Of a stretch of 64,000 nucleotides of DNA, positions 11,851 through 22,249 are shown piece after piece. Each line of letters starts with the position of its first letter. Position 1 is the stretch's first letter. The notes below the pieces were generated by a model. It was not told the origin of the DNA and ran no database searches. It was given only the letters and a program-made list of their open reading frames with translations. The position numbers and the translations under genes were made by a program. Origin of the DNA: Thecaphora thlaspeos (lineage: Eukaryota; Basidiomycota; Ustilaginomycetes; Urocystidales; Glomosporiaceae); contig UWYS01000014.1 of the NCBI GenBank assembly GCA_900291925.1, positions 1 through 64,000 of the forward strand. The letters are read 5' to 3'.

Positions 11851-12269
11851 GTCGTCCGGACTCGCAAACCCACGTTCCTCTTCCCGTTTCTCGGTACGCC
11901 GATTGAGCATACCCCCGTTGGGCGTGTTTACTCGCGCGAGACGCAACGGCGCCTGCTCTCCATTGCGCGACTTCATGTGGAGGTGGGCCGGTCCCACTCG
12001 CCCGAGACGCGTCGGTGCCTAATCGGTTGACCGGAATTGATGATGAGGTAATTCGTGTCGACCCGCGCGAGACGCGCCGGAGGGCTGCTTGGCCACGACG
12101 CGCCTCGAGGTGGAGGTGGGCTGGGTGTTTACTCGCGCGAGACGCGCCGGCCGATTGCACGTTCGACGCGACCTTTTTGATAGATCGAAAACAGGTAAAG
12201 GAGAATGTAGCGCCCTCTCCCCTCACCCTAAGGCCCGCTCTGCTCCTCCGGACCTCGTCTCCCTGTCCA

Positions 12270-13285
12270 CTCGTCTGAACCAGGGGTTCTTAGCTACCAG
12301 CATATACGCTGTGTTTGACGGCGAAGCAGGGGTTTTTTGGGTAGCATATATGCAGTGATATGGCGTCGAAGACTGTCATCTCTACATATGCGTGTGGCGC
12401 GACAGCCGAGACCTGAGAAAAAGGGTATCAAAAAAACAAAGAGCACCGCGCTATCCTCCTCCAACCGTGTCTCCCCGTCCACTCGTCTGACGGCAAAACA
12501 GGCGTTTGTTTGCTAGCATATATGCCGTGAGTCTTTGTACTTTTGTCTGTCGGCGAAAAGTGTATTTTAGCTAGCATATATACAACGCTACGCCATGATA
12601 TGGGCATATTTTGAAGAGCAAGACGGTCCGAAGAAAAATAAAAAACAAAAATGAGCGAAATCCAAAATTCCGCCCTCTTCTCCCTCTAGGACCACTTGTC
12701 TCTCCGTCCACCACTGCTCTTGACTCGTCTGACGGCAAAACAAGCATTTTGTGAGCTCGCTTGTATTATGTGAATCGTCAGTCCATTCACCTGAAAACGG
12801 AACAAGCGCTGATTGGCTAGCATATATGCTCTGTTTGACATGATATGGCATGACATGGCACGGAAGAGCAAGTCGGCCGGAAGAGGGAAAAAAATCCCCC
12901 CCCCCATCGAGCAAAAGATAAAAGACCGTGCTCTCCGCCCTCTGACGACGTTGTCTCTCCTGTCGACTCGTCTCCCAGCGATATATTTGTCTGTGAACTA
13001 GCATATATGCTGTTACTGACGGCGAAACAAGCGTTTGAAGCTAGCATATATGCTATGATATGGCATGACATGGCATTGCGGAGGAAGTCGGTCGAAAAAA
13101 AAAATGGAAGAAAACATTGAGCGAATATCAAATTTCCGCTCTCTTCTCCTTTTCTCTGACTATGTCCTCTCCCTTCCCACTCGTCTGACGACGAAACAGA
13201 CGCTTGCCAGCTAGCATGTATGCTATGATTTTCGGCGAAATAAGCATTTTCAGCTAGCATACATGCTGTGTTCCGGCATGGAAGA
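12270..13285 (+). repeat. Family B tandem array, AGCATATATGCT
   Basis: Five diverged tandem units of about 215-245 bp. Each carries two copies of a palindrome AGCATATATGCT, 45-65 bp apart (site pairs near 12297/12343, 12513/12577, 12760/12820, 12999/13044 and 13214/13258). Common unit order: CACTCGTCTGACGGC, AAACAGGCGTTT, GCTAGCATATATGC, a second GGCGAAAC-site pair, GATATGGCATGACATGGCA, an A-rich tract, and TTCCGCCCTCTTCTCC. The left site of the third pair is badly eroded. I see no genes inside. Confidence 0.9.
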
Positions 13286-13648
13286 GCGGATAGTTGAGCC
13301 TCCGCCTGCTCCGCACCCGAGAGCGCACAGCTGCATTCTCACGGCGCGCAGGGTGGAGAGAGGGCGCCTCGGAAGTCGGAGCGAGGGAGGGCGCGGGGTA
13401 GGAGCTGCCTCCACATCGCAGCTTGAGCAAAGGGACGCGGGAGAGCTGCTCGAGCTTGAGCTTGTTCGTCGCCCTCGCGCCTGACCGTCACTTGACTCGC
13501 TGCCACCACAAGCACCCACCATCGACCCTCCCCAAGCACCCTTCGCCTTTGGATCGCATCACCATGATCTGCCTAGGCCTCCCTCCTCACGCAACCTAGC
13601 CATCCGCCGTAAGCCTCCCTCCTCCCTCGACGGGGTGCTCCGCCACCG
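13286..13648. other. Spacer upstream of polymerase X remnant
   Basis: GC-rich sequence with a 67-codon frame from the ATG at 13278 that matches nothing known to me and lies out of frame with the BRCT exon. It is probably promoter or former 5' exon sequence of the downstream polymerase remnant. Confidence 0.35.
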
Positions 13649-15644
13649 ATGTCACTGCATCCACTCTCCCCTCGTCCTCGCATCACGTCGACCAGCTCCA
13701 CCCTCATCTACCAAGACCACATCAGCATACCCCCGCACACGCTACGCTAAACCTCACGCATCCTCTCCCAATCGACACGCATCCATGTCCTCCCGGACAA
13801 ACTAGACGACGACGTCGTCCAGACACTCAGTCACCTCGTCCTCCACCTCGGCGGTCAGCTTACATCCACACCACATGCGGCAAATATAGTCGTCACAGCG
13901 CTTTCGGCTCCAAAGAGAATCGCGAAGCACCTCCAGGATGACGAGAGCAAGTTTGTGGTGAGACCGGTGTGGTTGGACGAGGTGCAGCGGAGAGGGATCT
14001 TGGTCGATCCGGAACAGTGGCTCGTTGGAGGCGGAAGAGCTGACGACGTAGCGCAGGAGCGGCAGCAAGGACCGAGTAAGAGGAGAAAGGTGGTCCACCA
14101 TGACGCAGCCGCCTGCGCGGCCGCTACCGCGAGCGAAGGCGACGACGGCGACGACGACGACTACGAAGCGCGCGATGTTGCCTCCTCTTGCACTGGACCC
14201 TCGCCCGACGACGATCCGCCACCCTTTCCCTGGACCAACACGCGATACGCCTGCAAACGACCCTCGCCGCTCGTCTGCACCAACCAAGCGTTGATCCGCG
14301 ACCTCGACCTCATCCGGTCCAAACGTCGTCTCACGGGCGATACGTACAGCGAGATGGCCTACATGCGCGCTCTCGGCTCTCAAAGCGTATCCTCTCTCGC
14401 TCTCCCATTCCCCTTCCTCCTCGTCGTCCATCAAGGGAGTGGGGAAGAAGGTAGTGGTGCTGGTCGAACAGTTCTACCGCGAGGGGCGGGTGGTAGAAGG
14501 GAAGATCATACAAAGGGACAAGGCGGTGCAGATCATCAAGGGATTCACCGAGCTGTACGGGATCGGTCCCATAGGTGCGAGGGAGGCGTACAATGAAGGA
14601 TGTAGAACGTACGAGGACGTTATGGGGAAGGGAAAGAGTCTCGCTACTGCTTTGGGCGTCAGCGAGAGCTTGAGGATCTTACCGGACCTGAGAACTCACA
14701 TCTGGAGGAAGGAATGCGAAGACATCACATCGATGGTGAGCGTCCACGGATTGTGGCTACCCTTTCGTCCTCGTTCATGTCTAGCAATTGGTATTATTAA
14801 CTGGTTTAACTCTGTATCTCTTCATCCGCTGAATTCACTTTCTTTCCCACTCGTCCCGATCCGATCGGATGGCAGATATTGTCGCTCCTCACCTCGATCC
14901 TCCCGGGATGCACGCACACAGTCTGCGGCAGCTACCGACGCGGCAAGGCAGAGACGTACGATCTGGACATCGTCGTTGGTCATCCGTAAGCCTCCAAGGC
15001 CGTTCTGCATCAACTCTTCGACCTGATGAAACGACGCGGTCTCGTATCGCACGTCGTCAGTGTCAGTACGCCACAAGACGAAGAGGCGAGTGGAGACAAG
15101 GTGGATGTAGCTCATCTCGTCGTCTTACCGCCTGGTTCGAACGGTTTAACACCGGTGAGTGGACGTGAGCGTTGTAATGCATGGGCCGCGGGAAGAGAGG
15201 GAGGGAGAGCGATGGAATGACCGGACCGAGATGGCATCGATGGCTTGCGGTCGTCGAGGTGCGCAGGAGAGTGGACCTCGTCTTTGCACCCATCAACGTG
15301 TACGGAGCTGCAGTGGTGGGCTACACGGGAAGCGTCGTCTTTGAGCGCGACATTCGCGTGTGGTGCAAAACCAAGGGATACAAGGTACGTCTCCTCCTGC
15401 CCTTCCTCGCTTCGTCCCCAACCCCTCCCCTCCCCTCCCCTTGCCCTCCTCGCACTGACAGCCTCCCTCCACCACTCACGTCTTGATACGCTGCGGTGCG
15501 GTACGGACGCGGAGGTAGTTTTCATTCACAGGCGTCACGCGTCTCGAGGACGATCAAGTCATGGATATGCCTAACAAGGAGAGCGTCTTTGAACTCTTCG
15601 GATTGAGGTATATGCCGCCCAGGTGGAGGAACTGCGATGCGTGA
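13649..15644 (+). pseudogene. POL4: BRCT-containing family X DNA polymerase (Pol4/Pol lambda type), disrupted
   Basis: The family X repair polymerases fill gaps in end joining and base excision repair. Visible parts in order: BRCT (RIHVLPDKLDD to VVRPVWLDEV); an acidic linker; the 8-kDa domain (FPWTNTRYACKRPSPL, SIKGVGKKVVVLVEQFYREG helix-hairpin-helix); a second HhH (LYGIGPIGAREAYNEGCRTYEDV); palm (CGSYRRGK, then YDLDIVV with the two metal Asp, and RRVDLVFA with the third); and a C-terminal RNCDA. Introns: 14736-14875, 15155-15258 and 15385-15518. Three lesions break it: TAA at 13748-13750 before BRCT, a frame change at about 14368 (GCTCTCGG where GCTCTCTCGG would keep frame), and TAA at 14997-14999 inside ...GHP(stop)ASKAVLHQLF. 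No intron can remove the two stops without deleting conserved sequence. All catalytic residues remain, so decay is recent or some lesions are sequence errors. Confidence 0.8.
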
Positions 15645-16020
15645 GCGTGGTCGGCCGCGTCAAGGTCGGAAGGACGCGCCGGGGCGGAGAATGAAGAGGC
15701 AGGACGGAGAACACAGGGCGAACGAGCGGTCGGACCGACCACAAGAGGACGAGAAGGAAAACTTGTCCTGACGTTCTCTTCCTTCGTTCGAGGTAGAGCC
15801 TGCCCTGACGGTCCCTTCCCTCGTCCGGGGTAGACACCTCCGAGACGGCTGGACTCGCGTCGCTGGACCACCACCGTGCTCTTCCTCTTTGCATGCGATC
15901 GGTCACGGATCTGGGATGGTACCGTCCGTCGCAGGGCCTTGACGCATCGTCATGTTGTCTCCAACGACCAGAGCGGGGGCAGGAAAGGAAGGCGTCGCGA
16001 TTACGGTGACGTGGCAGCTG
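15645..16020. other. Convergent 3' spacer between polymerase X remnant and SED5
   Basis: No gene is seen. A short internal duplication is visible (TTCCTTCGTTCGAGGTAGAG and TTCCCTCGTCCGGGGTAGAC, about 40 bp apart). Confidence 0.4.
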
Positions 16021-17665
16021 CTACGAGACGAGGATGAACACTGTCGTCCGCACCCAGGAGAAGCGTCAGAAGGAAGCGGCGGGAGAGAGACGGAACGTCA
16101 GTGCCTCGCTCCCTGCCGTTCTCTCGCAGCCTCCAGACCTCCCCCCCCACCCTTGCCTACACCGTCCGGCCTTGCACTCACAAAGGAAAAACACAATCAA
16201 CGCCCCAAAGATCTTCAGCATCAACCACCTGTTGCTGCTGACGCTGGCGTAGTACTTGAGCAGCTCTCGCTGCGCGCCACCGACGTTGTCGACGACCTCC
16301 ATGACGTTGTCGTCGATCCGCTGGACGGTCTCGCGCTGCTCGGCCACCATATGCGCCAACTGGCTGAAGATCTGCCCCAGCTCCGAGATTGTCGATTCGA
16401 TAGACTCGATGGCGGTCGAGCGCGAGGCGAGGTAGTTGTCCTGTGCAAGGCGAGGGAGAAGGTGAGGGAGGGGTGGTGGAGATAAGTGACACGAAAGGGG
16501 TAGAGGGGTTCAAGGGAAGGTCGAAACGTACCTGCCGTTGCTCGGTCAGCTGCATCTGCATGAAGTGATCCCCGCTCCCTCCTCCCGGGCCCGGCGCGCC
16601 CGAGCCCATGTCGAGGGCGAGAAAGTCCCCGTCCGCCCCGCCACCGCCGGCTATCGCCTTGTTCTTGCCCTTTGGATCGTACGCGTCAAAGTGCCGCCCC
16701 TGCTGCCCCGGTTGCTGCTGCTGGCCGGGTAAGGAGCGATGCGCCATGGCCGAGTTGGACCGCGTCAGGTCGTAGAGGGGCGAGTCTGTGCCGGTACGGC
16801 CAGAGGAAGAAGTGGAAGAGAAGTTGGCGCGTGCGCGCAGGACTGCGACGGTGCGGTGTCAGCCGCCGTCAGCGCTTTGGAGGGGGCGAAGGCGTATCGA
16901 ACGCCGTCACGTCCGACTCACCGGAGTTTTCGCCTGGCTGCATCGCCGCCGGCGGCCCGCCGCCCGCCGAGCCTGCGCCTCCTGGCCCGGTGAACATGAA
17001 CTGCTCGGTTCTGTCCTTGGAGGCCTTGATGTTCTGCGTCCTGACTTCGAGGATGTCCTGGAAGCTCGTCGTTGCGCCTGCGAGCTTGGACTGGAGGAGG
17101 GTGACGACGTTTCCCCTGTGCTCCTCTGCGCGGTCGGCCGAGCCCGGCTTGGAAGAGGCCCTCTGTGCCTTGTTGAACGACTGGAGGTCGGCGAGCTGCT
17201 TGTTGATGGCGGCGATGTCGTGCTTAATGATGTAGGTCAGCTCCGAGATCTCGACGGGGCGATCGTCGAAAAGCGTCTTGCGCCGGGCGACTGCGTGGAG
17301 GAGGCGAGGAGAGGGCGAGGGGAGGGATGGGGATTGGAGGTGAGTAAGTGAGGGCGGCGGCGGCGGCGGCAAGGATATCTAGGGTGGGGCGCGATCAACG
17401 CACGCTGTGCAAGCCTCTGAAGCTTGTTTGTGGTGCTGGCAATGTCTTTGCTGATGGCGTGGGCTCGCCTTGCAAACTCGCCCTTTGGGGTAGTGGTGGG
17501 CGTCACCGAGCTGGACCCCGCGGGTGCGCCGCCATTGTTGAGGAGCTTCTGCTTGGAGGACGAGGCGGGGTGGGAGCGTGCGGCGATGGAATCGACGGCT
17601 GCGTGGAACTCTGCGGTGCGGTCCTTTACGGTGTGGCCATAGTAGTATGTGGGCGTGTAGGACAT
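16021..17665 (-). CDS. SED5: Syntaxin 5/Sed5 Qa-SNARE
   Basis: The cis-Golgi Qa-SNARE for ER-to-Golgi and intra-Golgi fusion. Five exons on the minus strand: 17665-17404, 17290-16922, 16842-16532, 16440-16182 and 16040-16021, giving about 406 aa. The start MSYTPTYYYGHTVKDRTAEF and the Habc segment (RRKTLFDDRPVEISELTYII, VVTLLQSKLA) match Sed5. The SNARE helix runs AIESIESTISELGQIFSQ with the zero-layer Gln, followed by LAHMVAEQRETVQRIDDNV. The membrane anchor WLMLKIFGALIVFF is completed by a last exon of only 20 nt that adds LFILVS and the stop. Without that tiny exon the tail would be non-hydrophobic, which supports the call. A Gly/Gln-rich linker precedes the SNARE motif. Divergent from CUS2. 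Confidence 0.95.
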
Positions 17666-18068
17666 GGTGTGCGATGAAATGGGAGGGAGGGGGAAAGGGT
17701 GCTGGCAAGGTCGGCTAGGGGTGGAGGAGGACGAGGAGGAGGCGGGGAACGACGAGGGAAGAAGTCGAGTGGCGAGGTGCAAAGGCGTGCGGGGCTGCGA
17801 GCTGGCCGCTGCGTCGACGTGGCCCGCGCGAGCCCCGCCCATGGGCCGAGGCGCGGATCCGATTAAACAGCCGGGCTCGGAAGTCGGGGGGCGGCGTTCA
17901 AGGGGTGTGGCTTGTGGGTGGAGGGAGAGCGCAGGCGTGTCGAAGCGTCCACGGTCGCCTCGACGCTTCCACCTCTCCGTTCACAGCTTCGACGTTTGCC
18001 CCGCCCACGCATCACATCCCTCCTCATCCACCTTGGCCATCCATCGAATCGCTACCGCATCCACCGCC
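17666..18068. promoter_or_regulatory. Divergent promoter SED5/CUS2
   Basis: About 400 bp separate the two start codons on opposite strands. It is GC-rich and shows no obvious TATA box, which suits two housekeeping genes. Confidence 0.5.
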
Positions 18069-19698
18069 ATGAACCTGCCGCCGCCGATACAGCCTCCCGC
18101 GAACCATCCTCCGCCCCCCGGTACGCCCGGCGACGATAGGGCCTACCTCGACCGCACCTCGGGCACCTACCGCTACGAAGACGAAAACGGCGATGAGTGG
18201 GAGTGGCAGCTCATCCCCGCAGCCGCGCGGCCATCCACTGCGTTTCAGGGAGAGCTAGAGGAAGACGCCTTCGCCTTGGAAGCTGCGGCCGCGTCACAGA
18301 CCTCTCGGCAACAGCAGAGAGGACGATGGGTCAAGGTGGTAGACGAAGATCTCATCCAGACGCAGCAGGCCGCCTACGGAACATCCGAATGGGACACCGC
18401 ACAGGAGCATACAACGGCAGCTGCCCTCACGAAACGCTCCAAGAAGCGCAAGGCAGACTCCTTGGTCGCCCCTGGCTCGCAGTCGACGTCCGGCACCACG
18501 TCGAACCCGCAGCCCGCCTCCAAGAAGCACAAACCAATCACCTCGCTCTACATCACCGGCCTGCCCCTCGACTGCACTGCCGACGAGATTGCATCCGTCT
18601 TCTCACGCTACGGCCTCCTCCTCGAGGACGACGAGGGCAAACCGAGGATCAAAATGTACCACGATGACGCGACGGGCCAGTTCAAGGGCGAGGCACTCGT
18701 CGTCTACTTCAAGCCGGAGAGTGTCGATCTCGCCATCAACCTGCTCGACGAGACATCGCTCCGCGCTGCAAAGGGCGTGGTCGGCGGACCGATGATGAAG
18801 GTCCAAAAGGCGCAGTTCCCCGTGGCGTCGTTGAGCGAGACGGCGGCCAAGAAAGAGGGGTCAGCGTCGGGGCAAACGGTCAAGGCGGCGCCGCCGACAT
18901 CGACATCGATCGGAGGTGCTGCTGTTGTCGATGCAGGTAATGGCGCTACGTCGACCTCGTCGACAACGACCGCCGGGTCGTGTCGGAACCTCACCGACCA
19001 GGAACGCCGGCGCATCGCAAAGCGCGTCGCGCGCATGGAAAAGTGGGTCCCCGGTCTCGCCCCTCGTCTCCTCCTTCTCCTCTCCCTCTACTAACTCCTT
19101 CCCTTGCCTCCCCATCGACCACCCCAGCAAACTCACGGACTGGGATTCGCCAGACGAAGACAATCCCATCGCCCTCTCGTCGTCGTCGTCGTCGTCGGCC
19201 ATTCGCACCGAAGCGCGCACCGTGGTACTGAAAAAGATGTTTGCGCTCGTCGAGCTGGACGAGGATCCGAAGTTGCTGCTCGATCTCAAGGAGGACGTCC
19301 GGAGTGAATGCGAAGATATCGGAGCCGTGTCCAACATCGTGCTATGGGACAAGGAACCGGAGGGAGTCATGACGGTCAAGTTCAGAGAGGCCGAAGCGGC
19401 GAAGACTTGTGTAAAGGTGCGTTCATCACTTTGCTCCCCCCACCTTTGCACTTTCGTTTCGCTCTCGATTGGACTCTTTTTGCTCATCTTTGCCCCTCGC
19501 TATCACCATCTGACGACGCCACGACGACGACAGAAAATGGACAACAGGTTCTTTGCAGGTCGACGTATCCACGCCTTTTTGATCGACTCGAAGCCGCACT
19601 TCAGAAAGACGGAAAAGCCAGATAACCTGTCCGACCAGGAGAAGGAAGAGGAGAAGAAAAGGGTGGACAAGTTCGGCAGCTGGCTGGAAGGGGCGTGA
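18069..19698 (+). CDS. CUS2: Cus2/Tat-SF1-like U2 snRNP splicing factor
   Basis: Cus2/Tat-SF1 assists U2 snRNP folding and binds SF3b1. Exons 18069-19042, 19128-19416 and 19534-19698 are in phase and encode about 475 aa. Near the N-terminus is a GYF-like motif (SGTYRYEDENGDEWEWQ). RRM1 spans about residues 155-245 (SLYITGLPLDCTADEI, FKGEALVVYFKPES). After a Ser/Thr linker comes the conserved LTDQERRRIAKRVARMEK then LTDWDSPDEDN. RRM2 ends in DNRFFAGRRIHAFL, an RxF-type UHM loop typical of this family. The C-terminus is Lys/Glu-rich. Intron 2 lies inside RRM2. The stop is about 40 bp before the family C repeat array. Confidence 0.9.
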
Positions 19699-19734
19699 GT
19701 GGGGCAAAGGATGGCCGGGCGGCTGAGAAAGAGG

Positions 19735-20300
19735 CGGGTGGGCGGCAGACTGTTCAAACGGCCGGTCGACGAGATAATAACGACCATATATATGCGCCGT
19801 TCTTGAGGCCCGTTTGGTCTCGTCAACATGAACGGGCCGTCGACGAGACGACAACGACCGCATATACGCGCCATTCTTCAGCCCAGACGTGTTGGGCCTC
19901 GACAAAACGAATAGGTTGTCGACCGCATACACACGTCGACCCCTGGCTTGGCCTCGACAAGATGAATGGGCCGTCGAAGAGACGAAAAGACCGCATATAT
20001 GTGCCGCTCTCGAGCTCAGACGTGTTTGGTCATGACAACACACACGGGCGGTCAAAGGGACGATAATGACTGCATATATGCGCCGTCCTCGAACCAGGCG
20101 ATCTGGCTTCGACGAGACGAACGGTCTGGTCGACGAGACGATTCGGTCCGCATACACACGGCGTCCTCGAGCTCAAATTCAAGGTTAGGCCTCGACAAGA
20201 CGAACAGGGCGGTCGACGACCAAATTGACCGCATACACACATCGTTCTCGGGCTCAGACGTGTGTTGCCTCGACGAGATGAGCTGCACTGTCCCCTCTTG
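19735..20300 (+). repeat. Family C tandem array, GCATATATGC
   Basis: Seven diverged units of 66-81 bp. Copies of the site start near 19782, 19855, 19921, 19989, 20068, 20146 and 20227. Unit order: GACCGCATATATGCGCCGTT, CTCGAGCTCAGACGTGTTTGG, CTCGACAAGACGAACGGGC, GGTCGACGAGACGA. The palindrome GCATATATGC is the same core as in family B. In three units it is altered to GCATACACACG. Confidence 0.9.
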
Positions 20301-20522
20301 GCGAGTATGAGCATTTCGCAGTTAAAAGGGCAGGCACGTTCTCCAGACCGGATGTCGAGTTGGGTGTAGCATTCGGGTCCTAGAGTGACGTTTCGCGGTT
20401 GGGCTCAGGTTGAGCCGTCCGAACTTTGCCGAATCGGGAGTCTATCGGGCGGAACTTGGGGATATCGCGAATCGGGACCTCGGTGTAATAACGAATCGGG
20501 TGACAAATCGGGCTAGATTTAG

Positions 20523-20554
<32 letters not shown>

Positions 20555-20655
20555 GGGGCGCGACTCGGGAGGCTTTGCGGGCCAAGAGATCAAGATTTTC
20601 CCAAATCGGGGGTCAAAAAATTTGAACCTCGGGCCAGCTCCAAAATTTGGGTCGT
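20301..20655. repeat. Family D-like spacer with A24 tract
   Basis: Scattered AATCGGG/TATCGGG words (near 20430, 20446, 20470, 20495 and 20507) resemble family D at 22-23.7 kb. An A24 run occupies 20523-20546, followed by GAGAAAAAGGGGCG. A poly(A) tail of an old retrocopy is possible, but no gene body precedes it. Confidence 0.55.
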
Positions 20656-20989
20656 CCCTGGTCCGTAAGGGCAGGGGCCAGCGTGCGTGCGCGCGGGCAG
20701 CCCCTTTCCTCCGCTTTTTCCTCTATCTCTCCCTAGCCTCCTTGTCTCGCTCCTCTCTTCCTTCACTACAACCACATCCTTCCCATCGTCGCCGTTCGCC
20801 GGACCCAATTCCGTCTTCCCGCCACCACCCAACGCACCGCCTCTCCCATTGCATCGTGATCTCGCTCCTCCTCTATCGTATCCTGCTCGCCCGTCATGCG
20901 CTGCTGATTCGACTTTCATGGAAACAGGCGCGAGGCTGACCGGCCCCCGGGCCCGCGATCCCACCTTCGTCGGCGCGCGCTCACTTGTG
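20656..20989 (+). repeat. Head module H2, copy 2
   Basis: Diverged copy of the 11.58-11.85 kb module (GGGGCCAGCGTGCGTGCG, CTCTCCCTAGCCTCCTTGTCTC, ACTACAACCACATCCTTCCC, GTCGCCG). Family A array 3 follows immediately. Confidence 0.7.
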
Positions 20990-21720
20990 AGTGCAGATTT
21001 TGACTCGGGCGAGCCGCGCCTTGCCGCAGGTCGACGTGCCTGGATGTGGGGGACTCCAGGTCCCTTGTTTACTCGGGCGACACGTAACGGGTGGCAGTGG
21101 AACGCACCTAAATGTGGAGGTATCCAGGTTCCGTGTTTACTCGCGCAAGACGCCGCCGCCTGTCCGTCGACGCGACTAGGAATTCACTCGCGCGACACGC
21201 GTCAACGCCTTTCGGGCGAGGCGACTTGGTGTTCACTCGCGCGAGACGCATCATTACTTTTTCGACGCCATCTAGTGGTTACGCGCTCGAGACGCGTCGG
21301 CAACTCCTGTTCGTCGCGACGTCGGTGTATACAGGCTCGAGACGTGTTGACTTCTGTCGGTCGACGCGACTTGCGATTCACCCGCACGAGACGCGTTTGC
21401 TTCTTCCGGATTTCGCGACTTGGCTGTTTACTCGCGCAAGATGCGTTTGTATGCGCATGGTCGACGTGTCCGAGATGCGGCAGGCCGTTAACAGGGCGCG
21501 ATCTGGATGTATACTCGCGCGAGACACGTTGGTCACCGCCCGGACAACGCGTCCGGTATGTTTTCTCGAGCGAGAGGCGTCGAAATGTTGGACAAGTCTT
21601 GATGTGGAGGTTTCCGGTGTATTCATTTGCGCGTTCAACGCGATTGGTGTGGAGGTGAGCCGAGCGACTTGATGTGGAGCCGAGGTTGAATGTTTACCCG
21701 CGCGTGAGAGAGGCAAGATC
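20990..21720 (+). repeat. Family A palindromic array 3
   Basis: About thirteen cores in the sense TTTACTCGCGCGAGACGCG, near 21001, 21067, 21136, 21182, 21233, 21279, 21327, 21374, 21426, 21511, 21560, 21624 and 21693, spaced about 45-85 bp. The GATGTGGAGG half of the unit is retained in only some copies, so this array is shorter-unit and more diverged. Confidence 0.88.
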
Positions 21721-21839
21721 TGTTCCGGTCGAGGCGGATCCTCTTTTCCTTCACGCCGTCGATCGAGCACACCCTCGCTGGCCCAGATGTTTATGGCCCG
21801 TTCTCACGCGCCCAAAATCGGGAACGGCGAAGCGGGCTG

Positions 21840-22195
21840 CCCGATTGTGGATCCAAACACGCGTCGCGCGTCTCGCACCTCGTTTTCGGCCGAGTCCAAC
21901 GCGCCAGAAACGGGGGGCGGGCACGCGTCGCGTCCATTCACAATTCGCGCCCCTGGTGAAGCGGTTGTCACGCGTCGCGGTCACGCATCGAAAGCACGCA
22001 TCGCTGGCACGCGTCGCCCTTGGTAGATCTATTGACATCCGGCAGATGCCAGGGGCGGGACGCGTCGTTTTCACGCTGTTGCAGCCCGGGTCGCGAGTTC
22101 GCGTAAGCCCTGGACACGTGTCTGACGCGGGGCGACCACGCATCGCGGTCACGCATCGAGAGGACGCGTCTTCAGTTGTTAGCGGCTCGCCAGTC
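21840..22195 (+). repeat. Family F words, CACGCGTCGC
   Basis: Repeated CACGCGTCGCG and CACGCATCG words (near 21855, 21915, 21970, 21985, 22010, 22135 and 22150) form an irregular short-unit array. The core ACGCGT also occurs in family A. Confidence 0.6.
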
Positions 22196-22249
22196 TGACA
22201 ATTGCAGGGCGACTCGTCTCCGTGGTCGCGCGATTCGCGTTTAGTGGGT

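Larger units (their letters stand above)
10370..12165 (+). repeat. Family A palindromic array 2
   Basis: About fifteen copies of the A core in the sense TTTACTCGCGCGAGACGCG, near 10425, 10498, 10945, 11015, 11080, 11220, 11262, 11320, 11376, 11434, 11496, 11925, 11995, 12055 and 12126. They are usually followed by a GACGCG...TTGATGTGGAGGT...G segment. Here the core is mostly the perfect palindrome CTCGCGCGAG. Two unrelated-looking head modules (10.56-10.91 and 11.58-11.85 kb) interrupt the array. Confidence 0.88.

Noticed and set aside
13649..15644. TAA read as glutamine (code change) in the polymerase gene
   Set aside because: ATG6 and the Sls1-like gene end in TAA at the expected C-termini and other genes use no internal TAA, so pseudogenisation or error is simpler.
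20523..20546. A24 tract as the tail of a retrotransposed gene
   Set aside because: No coding or RNA-gene sequence precedes it and no target duplication is evident.
20687..21658. 323-codon frame running through head module H2 and family A array 3
   Set aside because: Starts at GTG, has no recognisable domain, and simply follows stop-poor GC-rich repeats. Other arrays are open in different frames.
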